This document shows positions 1 to 4,741 of a DNA stretch of 5,770 nucleotides, piece by piece. Below the pieces are notes generated by a model. It saw only the letters and a program-made list of their open reading frames with translations, made no database searches and was not told where the DNA came from. The stretch lies in contig JBLIRR010000100.1 in NCBI GenBank assembly GCA_049472395.1, forward strand, positions 1-5,770, read 5' to 3'. The stretch's first letter is position 1. Each line of letters opens with the position of its first letter. Origin of the DNA: JBLIRR01 sp049472395. Its GTDB lineage: Bacteria > SZUA-182 > DTGQ01 > JBLIRR01. Made by a program: the position numbers and the translations under genes.

Positions 1-276
1 TATGTAGGAAACCTTAGTTACTCTGTAACTAATCAACAATTGGAGGAATTGTTTTCTAATTACGGTGAAGTTAGGCAAGTCAATATAATCGAAGGCAAGA
101 ATTTTGGATTTGTTGAGATGTCTAGCCAATCAGAGGCTGAAAAAGCAAAAACGGTATTGGATGGCACAGAGTTTCAAGGACGTAACTTAAGGGTTGACGA
201 AGCACGTCCACAGAGGAGCAAAGATAGTAGAGGTGGAGGAAGAAATCGTAGTGGTGGCGGTTATCGAAGATATTAG
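1..276 (+). CDS. RRM-domain RNA-binding protein, glycine-rich tail (5' partial)
   Basis: The reading frame is open from the first base to a TAG at 274-276 and gives 91 residues; the start codon lies upstream of the window. The visible part is nearly a whole RNA recognition motif. The RNP2 strand is YVGNLS (residues 1-6), the first helix is around LEELFSNYG, and the RNP1 strand is KNFGFVEM (33-40), with the two aromatic positions F35 and F37 that stack on RNA bases. The domain closes with GRNLRVDEARP. A short basic Gly/Arg tail (GGGRNRSGGGYRRY) ends the protein, as in the small single-RRM proteins of cyanobacteria, spirochaetes and several other phyla, which bind single-stranded RNA and are often cold- or stress-linked. 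The loop before RNP1 is short. An attC site follows 70 bases after the stop, so this may be a cassette gene or the chromosomal gene flanking the array; the window cannot decide. Confidence 0.9.
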   Translation, partial: YVGNLSYSVTNQQLEELFSNYGEVRQVNIIEGKNFGFVEMSSQSEAEKAKTVLDGTEFQGRNLRVDEARPQRSKDSRGGGRNRSGGGYRRY

Positions 277-346
277 AATAATTTAAAAATAGCACAAATT
301 TAGCTGTAAATTTAAGAAAGTAATATAACGGCTTCTAACTTCTGTT

Positions 347-419
347 GTCTAACATCAAATGGGTCAACTTGACGCAATTCCGCTCCGCTCCATTGCACAA
401 GTTACCCTTGTCGTTATAC
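347..419 (+). other. attC integron recombination site (best example)
   Basis: A 73-base site. The R'' box GTCTAAC (347-353) fits RYYYAAC and the R' box GTTATAC (413-419) fits GTTRRRY; they are complementary apart from one position. L'' (361-370, gggtcaactt) pairs with L' (399-407, aagttaccc) except for C365, which has no partner and is the expected extrahelical base. An inner stem gcaat/attgc (373-377 with 392-396) encloses a 14-base loop. This is the full layout of an attC folded as a single-stranded hairpin for IntI. It separates the RRM gene from the TIR gene, whose ATG is 16 bases past R'. Confidence 0.85.
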
Positions 420-434
420 TGCTCAAATGTACCG

Positions 435-716
435 ATGCCACAAGTTTTCCTCTCCTATTGCCATGAAAACAAAGCTGCCGTGAAGCAGCTTTACGATGAT
501 CTTGTCAATAGAGGCTATGAAGTCTTTTGGGATAGGCATATCCCCTGCGGCCGGTACTGGCGCTTGGAAATCCGCAAGGCAATGGAGAACTGCTTCGCCG
601 TTGTGGCATGTTTCTCCGAACAGTTGGAGAAACGGGGCAAATCGTGGGTGTGGGATGAACTACGCACAGCGATCGAAGAATACCGTGATGGGAATTATCA
701 CACATGTGGCGTATAG
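435..716 (+). CDS. TIR-domain protein, truncated
   Basis: The 93-residue product begins at the ATG at 435, the first one after the attC R' box; the frame is open further upstream but only through the attC. It carries the first two thirds of a TIR domain: the betaA strand VFLSYCHENK (residues 4-13), a helix LYDDLVNRGY, betaB EVFWD, and a BB-loop-like DRHIPCGRYWRLEIRKAM. betaC is FAVVACFSE (54-62), followed by KSWVWDELRTAIEEY. In that last stretch the W71-V-W-D-E75 spacing matches the W-x-x-x-E of NAD-cleaving TIR domains, so E75 is the likely catalytic residue. Bacterial TIR proteins of this type act in NAD depletion or nucleotide signalling during anti-phage defence. The protein stops just where betaD and betaE should follow, and the downstream DNA still looks like coding sequence, so this is probably a broken gene and may be inactive. 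There is no obvious Shine-Dalgarno sequence. TIR identity is strong; activity is doubtful. Confidence 0.75.
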   Translation: MPQVFLSYCHENKAAVKQLYDDLVNRGYEVFWDRHIPCGRYWRLEIRKAMENCFAVVACFSEQLEKRGKSWVWDELRTAIEEYRDGNYHTCGV

Positions 717-943
717 CCACTATATCACGTCGACTCGCTTAACAGAACGCGGTTTATGTGTTCGTTATCACAGACATTGAAACAAATGTACACGATTGAA
801 GACATTATTTCGAGCTATCCAAATGCCACAAGCATATTGAAGGAATTCTCCGACAGTCTTCCCCTTATTCTAAAACCAGAAGAAATCAATGATGTGAACA
901 GCTCAAAGGATGGAAAGCAGAGATAGAGGCTTCTGAACAATGA
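717..943 (+). pseudogene. Frame-broken continuation of the TIR cassette gene
   Basis: Past the TAG at 714-716 the same frame stays open to a TAG at 924-926. An internal ATG at 786 gives a 46-residue protein-like stretch (MYTIEDIISSYPNATSILKE and on to LPLILKPEEIND). At about 893-896 the protein-like reading moves to another frame, giving EQLKGWKAEIEASEQ and a TGA at 941-943. Around 686-730 a third frame reads GIITHVAYSHYIT, which resembles the betaD strand region of TIR proteins (an IIPVR-like stretch). Together these suggest one original gene of roughly 435-943 hit by two or more frameshifts, or sequencing errors. An alternative is a separate small gene at 786-926 (46 residues). A small hairpin with one unpaired A (740-767: TAAC/GTTA and GAAC/GTTC) lies inside and could be a relic of an attC, though it is too short to be a normal one. 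Confidence 0.45.
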
Positions 944-1048
944 ATCTTTTAAGGAAAGAAATATAAAATTTTTGGGCAGACTATGAGGCTTAGTCTTTAA
1001 ATAATAAAAATATTTTAATATATAAAGAACTTAAAGAAAGGAAATAAG

Positions 1049-1870
1049 ATGAAGAGATTTATATTATTTTTAATCATAATTATAAGTATATTATATATGA
1101 CAAAAATTATCGAATGTCGTAATGATGAACCCTATCAACGAACAGCCGAGGAAGAAAAATATCAAAAGTTGTATGATGATTTTTATTTAAAAGGTATAGG
1201 TTATAAGATATGGCTTGGTATAGAGAATGCAGAATATCGATGCAGTTTAGAAGAAAACAGATCTGGAGTGAACTATTGGCCAGCATCCGGTTTAAGAGGG
1301 CTTTATTGTATGGTTAAATCATATATAAGCATCTCTACAATTCAAAGAATTTCTGGTAAAAAAATTTTCATAAAAGGCCCACACGATAAAAATGGAGTGG
1401 ATCTCTATAATTATAATAGCTTTGCACATTACAATCCAGAATTTATTAAGTGGGCTGCTGAGAATCTTATACCGGCTGACAATGATATTATGTTTAGGGA
1501 ATTTTCACAGAAAATATATGATAAATATTTTAAGTCGTTGTGCAGGACTTATTTTACGACTTATCTTGTGTTAGCAAAAAAGAATGAATTGAAAGAAAAT
1601 GAACTTAAGAAATATATGCAAATTATGAAAGAAGGTAGGCATTTCAATTATTATCAATATACTAATTTTCTTGAGAGATACAATTCTATAAAGAATGCAA
1701 AATACATTTTCGGTCCAAATCTCACCACTCCTTCTGTTGGTTTTTGGCTCAGAAGAAGTTTAGATGGAACGGAAAAGGATTTCAATTTGTTGCTAAAAAA
1801 AGTACTCGAGATTTATGACAATACTTTTCTAATTGATATCATTCCTATAACGGAGACAATAATTCAATAG
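1049..1870 (+). CDS. Hypothetical membrane-anchored or secreted protein (273 aa)
   Basis: I do not recognise the family. The ATG at 1049 is well supported: AAAGGAAATAAG lies just upstream with good Shine-Dalgarno spacing. The N-terminus is MKR followed by about 14 very hydrophobic residues (4-17), either a signal peptide or a single membrane anchor. C23 follows IIE, which is a poor lipobox, so lipidation is unlikely by normal rules. The rest is a polar, Tyr-, Lys- and Asn-rich domain, probably mostly helical, with a notable stretch HYNPEFIKWAAENLIPAD (residues 128-145). The protein most likely sits on the outside of the inner membrane or in the periplasm. Strong AT richness contrasts with the TIR gene before it and suggests a different source. 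The TAG is three bases before the R'' box of the next attC, so gene and site form a single cassette. About 105 bases of AT-rich DNA precede the gene, in which I see no convincing promoter. Confidence 0.75.
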   Translation: MKRFILFLIIIISILYMTKIIECRNDEPYQRTAEEEKYQKLYDDFYLKGIGYKIWLGIENAEYRCSLEENRSGVNYWPASGLRGLYCMVKSYISISTIQRISGKKIFIKGPHDKNGVDLYNYNSFAHYNPEFIKWAAENLIPADNDIMFREFSQKIYDKYFKSLCRTYFTTYLVLAKKNELKENELKKYMQIMKEGRHFNYYQYTNFLERYNSIKNAKYIFGPNLTTPSVGFWLRRSLDGTEKDFNLLLKKVLEIYDNTFLIDIIPITETIIQ

Positions 1871-1873
1871 TAC

Positions 1874-1946
1874 ACCTAACAACCACTGCATTCACTTGAT
1901 GCCAATTCCGCTGTGCTGAAAAGTGACTCGATTTTTACGGTTTATC
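1874..1946 (+). other. attC site, degenerate R'
   Basis: Also 73 bases long, and clearly related to the site at 347-419: both share a ttga-gc-aattccgct core (1896-1911). R'' ACCTAAC (1874-1880) fits the consensus exactly. L'' tcactt (1892-1897) pairs with L' aagtga (1921-1926). The R' box would be GTTTATC (1940-1946), which departs from GTTRRRY and from the complement of R'', so this end is weak. The site lies between the stop at 1870 and the next ATG at 1949, exactly where an attC should be. Confidence 0.6.
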
Positions 1947-1948
1947 AC

Positions 1949-2101
1949 ATGACAAGCGGAAACAGAGTCTTGATTAATTATTCAGATATTGCCGCTAAAA
2001 AGAAGAAAGAACAACAGGGAGCCATTCCAATGCTTGTTGTTTCTTTTTTCCTTATTGCTGGAATCGCCGCTTTCATGCTTGGAAAACAACACAAACGCTA
2101 A
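1949..2101 (+). CDS. Small single-pass membrane protein (50 aa)
   Basis: The first ATG after the attC R' box is at 1949, two bases past it. An in-frame CTG at 1913 would place the start inside the attC stem and is rejected. The product has a 26-residue polar N-terminus with a run of four lysines and EQQG (residues 17-24), then a transmembrane helix from about I27 to L44 (MLVVSFFLIAGIAAFML), and a short basic tail GKQHKR. The positive residues on both sides leave the orientation open. I know no family for it. There is no clear Shine-Dalgarno sequence. The TAA stop lies inside the R'' box of the following attC, so the ORF fills its cassette exactly, which is the best argument that it is a real gene. 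Small membrane proteins like this are often toxins or regulators, but nothing in the sequence proves that. Confidence 0.6.
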   Translation: MTSGNRVLINYSDIAAKKKKEQQGAIPMLVVSFFLIAGIAAFMLGKQHKR

Positions 2102-2165
2102 CAATGAGCTATGGTAATTTATTGTATTTAAAAGCGATCTCTACAGATGAGCTTAATCATTAGCT
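2096..2165 (+). other. attC-like site, degenerate
   Basis: R'' is CGCTAAC (2096-2102), overlapping the stop codon of the 50-aa gene. L'' TGAGCT (2105-2110) pairs with AGCTTA (2150-2155), using one G-T pair. The R' counterpart is ATTAGCT (2159-2165), which pairs over CTAA/TTAG but has A where the cleaved G should be. The 39 bases between the L boxes are AT-rich. The position between two genes supports it; the altered R' suggests reduced or lost recombination. Confidence 0.45.
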
Positions 2166-2184
2166 TATTTAAAATAGGAAAAAA

Positions 2185-2688
2185 ATGGCTAGTTTACGCG
2201 AATCAATTCCTTTACAAAAAAGAAAGATAATTAAAAAAAGTATCGAAAATTCAATTGGGCTTTTATTCATATATGGTTTCTTTTTATTTATGCTTATTGT
2301 TTTCAAGGTTAATAACCCGACTTCTGAAATTCCAAAGTTATTTCTTCGGATTGCATGCCTATTATTTATCATTATTTCATGTTTTATAATCCCTTTTTAT
2401 GAATATTGGTATTATAAACGTTACTTTTATGATATTGATACTAAAAATATTATCATTCGAAAAGGTGTAATCGCTCAAAAAGAAATTACTCTTCCATTTT
2501 CGAGAATTACAGATGTATATGTCTATCAGGATATTTTGGATGTAATATTTGGACTTTATGATATACATATGTCTACTCCCACAGAGCAATCTGGCCAATT
2601 TGCCCATATAGATGGTGTTGATAAAAGTGGGAATGAAAAGCTTAAACAAATAATATTAACTAATATAAATAAAGAATTTAAAAATTAA
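2185..2688 (+). CDS. bPH2 (YdbS-like) domain membrane protein, copy 1
   Basis: A 167-residue protein. The start ATG at 2185 has TAGGAA five bases upstream. Order of parts: a basic cytoplasmic N-terminus (1-23), two transmembrane helices (about 24-41 and 52-74), then a bacterial pleckstrin-homology type 2 domain. The bPH2 signature is clear: YKRYFYDI, NIIIRKGVIAQKEITLPFSRITDVYV (88-113), DILDVIFGLYDIHMST, then SGQFAHIDGV (136-145). In the YdbS/YdbT/DUF304 family the domain sits on the cytoplasmic side of two-helix hairpins; the proteins are implicated in membrane-related processes, but the molecular role is poorly defined. The length is usual for a YdbS-type protein. A second, slightly longer copy follows after 32 bases, so the two are probably co-transcribed and may form a hetero-oligomer. 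Confidence 0.85.
   Translation: MASLRESIPLQKRKIIKKSIENSIGLLFIYGFFLFMLIVFKVNNPTSEIPKLFLRIACLLFIIISCFIIPFYEYWYYKRYFYDIDTKNIIIRKGVIAQKEITLPFSRITDVYVYQDILDVIFGLYDIHMSTPTEQSGQFAHIDGVDKSGNEKLKQIILTNINKEFKN
2416..2625 (+). repeat. Direct repeat, copy 1 (PH half of first bPH2 gene)
   Basis: These 210 bases recur at 2976-3185 with a constant offset of 560 bases, no insertions or deletions and only scattered substitutions. Some runs are identical, such as the segment coding for QSGQFAHIDGV. The two genes are much less alike upstream of the repeat, in the membrane helices. This indicates a tandem gene duplication in which only the PH half stayed similar. Confidence 0.85.
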
Positions 2689-2694
2689 CAATCT

Positions 2695-2709
2695 CTGATT
2701 GATCAACAG
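2695..2709 (+). repeat. Palindrome with one unpaired base between the bPH2 genes
   Basis: In the 32-base gap between the two genes, CTG-a-TTGATCAA-CAG forms a palindrome with a single unpaired A at 2698. It is flanked by weaker AATTA/TAATT complementarity. An attC relic is conceivable, since the preceding stop codon reads into TTAAC, but no R' box is recognisable. A repressor operator is another option. Confidence 0.3.
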
Positions 2710-2720
2710 AAAATAATTAT

Positions 2721-3239
2721 ATGAAAACCTTACGAGAAACAATACCTTTACGAAAACAAAAAATATTTAAAAATACAATTAAAGGAATAACAAAATTAAT
2801 TATATTCTATGGTATTATATCTATTTTTTTGATCGCATTTATATTTAGTGACTCAAACCACATTCCTCAATCCCTTTTGCCATATATAGCATATAGGGAA
2901 GTACTAAGAATTTGTTGGTTTGGTTTAATATTTTTATTAGTGATCTGGAATCCAATCTATCATTATTTATATTTCAAACGTTATTTTTATGATATTAACA
3001 ATGAAAATATTATCATTCGAAAAGGCGCAATCGCTCAAAAAGAAATTACTCTTCCATTTTCCAGGATTACAGATGTGTATGTAAATCAAGATATTCTGGA
3101 TGTAATATTTGGACTTTATGATGTACATATGTCTACCCCTACAGAACAATCTGGCCAATTTGCCCATATAGATGGTGTTGATAAACCGGGAAACATAAAG
3201 CTCAAGCAATTGATATTAAAAGAAATAAATAAATATTAA
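2721..3239 (+). CDS. bPH2 (YdbS-like) domain membrane protein, copy 2
   Basis: A 172-residue paralogue of the preceding protein. The N-terminus MKTLRETIPLRKQKI mirrors MASLRESIPLQKRKI of copy 1. Two transmembrane helices follow (about 24-42 and 62-80), longer and different in sequence from those of copy 1. The PH domain begins at FKRYFYDI (85) and keeps ITLPFSRITDVYV (109-121), DILDVIFGLYDVHMST and SGQFAHIDGV. By eye, about 72 of 82 residues are identical to copy 1 in this half. The start ATG at 2721 is the only good one, although its Shine-Dalgarno is weak, which fits translational coupling to copy 1. The stop is immediately followed by an attC R'' box, so the two paralogues share one cassette. 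Like its twin it should sit in the inner membrane with the PH domain in the cytoplasm; the role is unknown. Confidence 0.85.
   Translation: MKTLRETIPLRKQKIFKNTIKGITKLIIFYGIISIFLIAFIFSDSNHIPQSLLPYIAYREVLRICWFGLIFLLVIWNPIYHYLYFKRYFYDINNENIIIRKGAIAQKEITLPFSRITDVYVNQDILDVIFGLYDVHMSTPTEQSGQFAHIDGVDKPGNIKLKQLILKEINKY
2976..3185 (+). repeat. Direct repeat, copy 2 (PH half of second bPH2 gene)
   Basis: Partner of 2416-2625, in the same orientation and without indels. Most differences are silent or conservative; those that change residues include V/A before IAQKEIT, Y/N before QDILD, I/V in GLYD-HMS and S/P before GN. Confidence 0.85.
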
Positions 3240-3349
3240 AGCTAACAATTCACTGAAAATCGCTGATTTTGCAAATACATTTAATCGTATGATAATATTT
3301 TATCGGCTATAGATTATTATTTCTTATTCGCTATTTCAGCAGGTTAGTT
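3240..3349 (+). other. attC site (110 bases)
   Basis: R'' AGCTAAC (3240-3246) follows the stop of the second bPH2 gene directly. R' GTTAGTT (3343-3349) is complementary to it except at one position. Between them, CTGAAA near 3253 pairs with TTTCAG near 3334 as L''/L'. A smaller inner hairpin (aaaatc-gct-gatttt) lies at 3256-3270. The central part is AT-rich and longer than in the site at 347. The cleavage point would be after G3343, placing the next cassette start at 3344. Confidence 0.65.
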
Positions 3350-3375
3350 CAAGCATTATAGTGCGATCAAAAGTT

Positions 3376-3525
3376 ATGATGCGCCAATTTCAGGTCAACA
3401 CAGCATCCCTGATGGATCACATGATTCTAAAATTAACCCTCATGTTTTTTACAGTAGTGCTTTGCTGGAGTCATTTGGTCGTTCATGGATGCAAGAGAGA
3501 CAAGCTATCGAAAGTCTGGGTATGA
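3376..3525 (+). CDS. Possible small hydrophobic ORF overlapping the next gene
   Basis: This 49-residue ORF (MMRQFQVNTASLMDH at the start) has one hydrophobic stretch, about residues 16-33 (ILKLTLMFFTVVLCW), followed by a basic tail. Its TGA overlaps an in-frame ATG of the next gene as ATGA (3522-3525), the usual sign of translational coupling. Against it, there is no Shine-Dalgarno sequence, and the other frame across the same DNA is open from 3348 and looks at least as protein-like. I keep it as a low-confidence alternative. Confidence 0.25.
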   Translation: MMRQFQVNTASLMDHMILKLTLMFFTVVLCWSHLVVHGCKRDKLSKVWV

Positions 3526-3875
3526 AAGCGATTAGAGAGATAAGCAAAAACAGCAAAGCATTTAAAAAGGCCTTTTTCATTTCCCTCTGCGTTGAAACCT
3601 TGATCGCTGGGTTCATCAGCATACTTGTTATTTCCTGGGGAGCACACTCGGCTCTGATGACTTTCGGTGTTATGCTGCAATTACCATGCTCGATTATAGG
3701 TATCATCATTGGCCAAGCGCTTAATGCAATGATTGGGTCAGGCGCACTTGCTGTTTTTGGTGCAATAACAGCCACTTTATTACTACAAACTGTACTTTTG
3801 TCATGGATTCTATTCCTTATAATAAAGAGGATTTCGAAAAGTACCATTACTCGGCACGATCTTGATCCCTTATGA
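3489..3875 (+). CDS. Hypothetical three-helix membrane protein
   Basis: A very hydrophobic product of unknown family, 128 residues from the ATG at 3489. A basic, helical N-terminus (1-28, with many Lys, Arg and Glu) precedes three predicted transmembrane helices at about 29-50, 55-76 and 84-112. These contain small-residue stretches such as GIIIGQALNAMIGSG that suit tight helix packing. The tail KRISKSTITRHDLDPL is polar. The start is uncertain: TTG at 3462 would give 137 residues and ATG at 3522 would give 117 and couple to the small upstream ORF. The frame is open back to 3348, right at the attC R' box, with protein-like sequence (SYDAPISGQHSIPDG) but no ATG or GTG. This suggests the gene lost its 5' end when the cassette formed. 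It lies in the cassette that begins at 3344. A longer antisense ORF covers it but is rejected. Confidence 0.55.
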   Translation: MQERQAIESLGMKAIREISKNSKAFKKAFFISLCVETLIAGFISILVISWGAHSALMTFGVMLQLPCSIIGIIIGQALNAMIGSGALAVFGAITATLLLQTVLLSWILFLIIKRISKSTITRHDLDPL

Positions 3876-3924
3876 AGTAAGGTATTTGCGTAAGACATGG
3901 CAACTAATAATAAAATAGTAATTG

Positions 3925-3943
3925 AGCTAACCCAGCGCTCATT
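3925..3943 (+). other. Possible 5' half of an interrupted attC
   Basis: AGCTAAC (3925-3931) is the same R'' box as at 3240 and 4592, followed by a short L''-like stretch (ccagcgctcatt). No matching R' follows locally. The nearest good R' is GTTAGAT at 4370, complementary to AGCTAAC except at one position, on the far side of the intron fragment. So the intron probably inserted in, or recombined with, this attC. The L boxes of the two halves do not pair well, so this is tentative. Confidence 0.3.
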
Positions 3944-4256
3944 GTGCCAAGCTAAACCCAAGTCTTTGGGATTAGAGGATTGTTCTATGAAATTAGATAG
4001 TGTTACCCAATGGATGATTCCGAATCGAGGTTCGGGAAAGTCTCACCTGTCCAAAGTATAGTCAACAGGACAGTAGTGAAATCTAGGTGCAAACCCAGTA
4101 ATGGGAGTACGGCGCTAGATGGAGCAAGGATGTAGGCCGCGCTATTGAGCTCCGAAAACGGGAAGGGAGTCAGATCATCTCATAGTACTCTGAGAAGGTA
4201 AGGCCGATTACATTGGGAAGGGGATGACGGCATTGCATAGCCTGTAAAGGAAACAT
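3944..4256 (+). mobile_element. Group II intron 5' fragment (domain I), truncated
   Basis: No protein is needed to explain this stretch; it reads like structured RNA. Nested hairpins are visible: CTAA-a-CCCAA/TTGGG-a-TTAG (3952-3975), CCGAA/TTCGG (4020-4035), CTGTCC/GGACAG (4047-4073), and ATCTAG/CTAGAT (4081-4120). The last one encloses CCCA-GTAA-TGGG (4094-4105), a GNRA tetraloop next to GGTGCAAAC, as in the domain I arm that carries epsilon'. The segments CTCCGAAAACGGGAAGGGAG (4149-4168) and CTCATAGTACTCTGAG, and a GGGAAGGGGATGACGG run, are wording I recognise from bacterial group II introns upstream of the maturase ORF. The 5' end is set at GTGCC (3944), which departs from the GTGYG consensus, so the boundary is uncertain. 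No reverse transcriptase, domain V or 3' end follows, so the element is dead. Its 3' limit is somewhere between 4256 and 4320. Confidence 0.6.
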
Positions 4257-4493
4257 ATGCAAACCTCTGCTAGATTCTTAGATGGATACGGCAAAAACAG
4301 AAACCTAGACAACCATGCAATCCTGCTGACGCTCCCTCGCCACTTCACGGCTCCGGCGGGCAGCTACTCGTTAGATAATTATAAGATAACATCAGAGAAA
4401 TGTTTTTATTCAATAGCAGACTTTGTAGTCCAAGAAGAAATTTATTATGCAAGATTAAGTCTCAACAGAAGAAAAATTACAGTAAGGAACTAA
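4257..4493 (+). CDS. Doubtful ORF across the intron-attC junction (78 aa)
   Basis: It begins at ATG 4257 with AAAGGAAAC just upstream, the place where an intron-encoded ORF might begin, but it shows no reverse transcriptase motifs. The middle (NHAILLTLPRHFTAPAGSY) is translated attC stem, so the ORF is probably a chimera. Only the last part, FYSIADFVVQEEIYYARLSL, looks protein-like and could be the end of an older gene. A different frame in the same DNA holds a 32-residue ORF (4400-4498, starting MFLFNSRLCSPRR) that ends with an ATGA overlap on the next ORF. I cannot assign a function to either. Confidence 0.2.
   Translation: MQTSARFLDGYGKNRNLDNHAILLTLPRHFTAPAGSYSLDNYKITSEKCFYSIADFVVQEEIYYARLSLNRRKITVRN
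4325..4376 (+). other. attC 3' half with good R' box
   Basis: R' GTTAGAT (4370-4376) fits GTTRRRY. Upstream, GCTG-a-C (4325-4330) pairs with G-CAGC (4360-4364), leaving A4329 unpaired. Inside, CC-t-CGCC (4335-4341) pairs with GGCGGG (4355-4360) with T4337 unpaired, as an alternative fold. A proper R'' is missing on the 5' side; CCTAGAC (4304-4310) would be CCTA-AC with an inserted G. The true R'' may be AGCTAAC at 3925, beyond the intron fragment. Confidence 0.5.
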
Positions 4494-4494
4494 A

Positions 4495-4695
4495 ATGAAA
4501 TCACGGATTCAAAAAAGGCGCGAGAAACAAGATCTACACTACTTAAATGACGATGGTATTACCTAACTAATTGATCCAGAAACACTTAACCAGCTAACGA
4601 ACCGTTCCAGTGGACCAAAGCCGCTGGCCGATTTTGCGATCATGCTTTATCTTGCTACAATATATAAATTGCAAAGGATAATATTTTGTATTTAG
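4495..4695 (+). pseudogene. Small ORF with in-frame stop (23 aa, or decayed longer gene)
   Basis: ATG 4495 follows TAAGGAAC, a fair Shine-Dalgarno, and overlaps the stop of an upstream 32-residue ORF as ATGA. It reads MKSRIQKRREKQDLHYLNDD then GIT and a TAA at 4564-4566. In the same frame the sequence then continues LIDPETLNQLTNRSSGPKPL to a TAG at 4693-4695, which looks like the rest of a protein broken by one stop codon. However, the TAA lies in ACCTAAC (4561-4567), a perfect R'' box, and from 4592 the readthrough overlaps an attC. So the natural end may really be at 4566. No family is recognised. Confidence 0.3.
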
Positions 4696-4730
4696 GCGTC
4701 TTTGGCCACTGAACGTTGCGTCAGTTGCAG
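4592..4730 (+). other. Long attC site (about 139 bases)
   Basis: R'' AGCTAAC (4592-4598) is followed by a strong stem. CGTTC (4603-4607) pairs with GAACG (4711-4715), AGTGG (4609-4613) with CCACT (4706-4710), CCAAAG (4615-4620) with CTTTGG (4700-4705), and CGC with GCG further in. C4608 and A4614 are unpaired on one arm only, the hallmark of attC strand choice by IntI. R' would be GTTGCAG (4724-4730), an imperfect match to GTTRRRY. The loop is about 70 bases, AT-rich. The next gene starts 12 bases after R'. Confidence 0.7.
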
Positions 4731-4741
4731 AGATAAGAATA

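Noticed and set aside
345..434. Longer TIR start at TTG 345
   Set aside because: It would translate the attC site; the ATG at 435 is just after R' and directly before the first TIR strand.
496..780. 94-residue ORF in another frame over the TIR gene
   Set aside because: Most of it is a shadow of the TIR frame (Trp-, Arg- and Ser-rich with no fold). Only its end at 686-730 may be the frame-shifted TIR remnant, as noted there.
978..996. Hairpin AGACTA/TAGTCT as a terminator
   Set aside because: Only six A/T-rich pairs and no real T-tract; could be chance in AT-rich DNA.
2377..2649. - strand ORFs over the bPH2 genes (also 2967-3209)
   Set aside because: They are antisense copies of the duplicated PH segment; the + frames match a known family.
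3449..3961. 170-residue ORF on the - strand
   Set aside because: It is antisense to the three-helix membrane protein, its start lies at the intron hairpin, and its sequence looks like the mirror of real coding DNA. The + frame gives well-formed transmembrane helices.
3952..3975. Hairpin as a rho-independent terminator for the membrane gene
   Set aside because: No T-run follows and it fits as part of the group II intron 5' structure.
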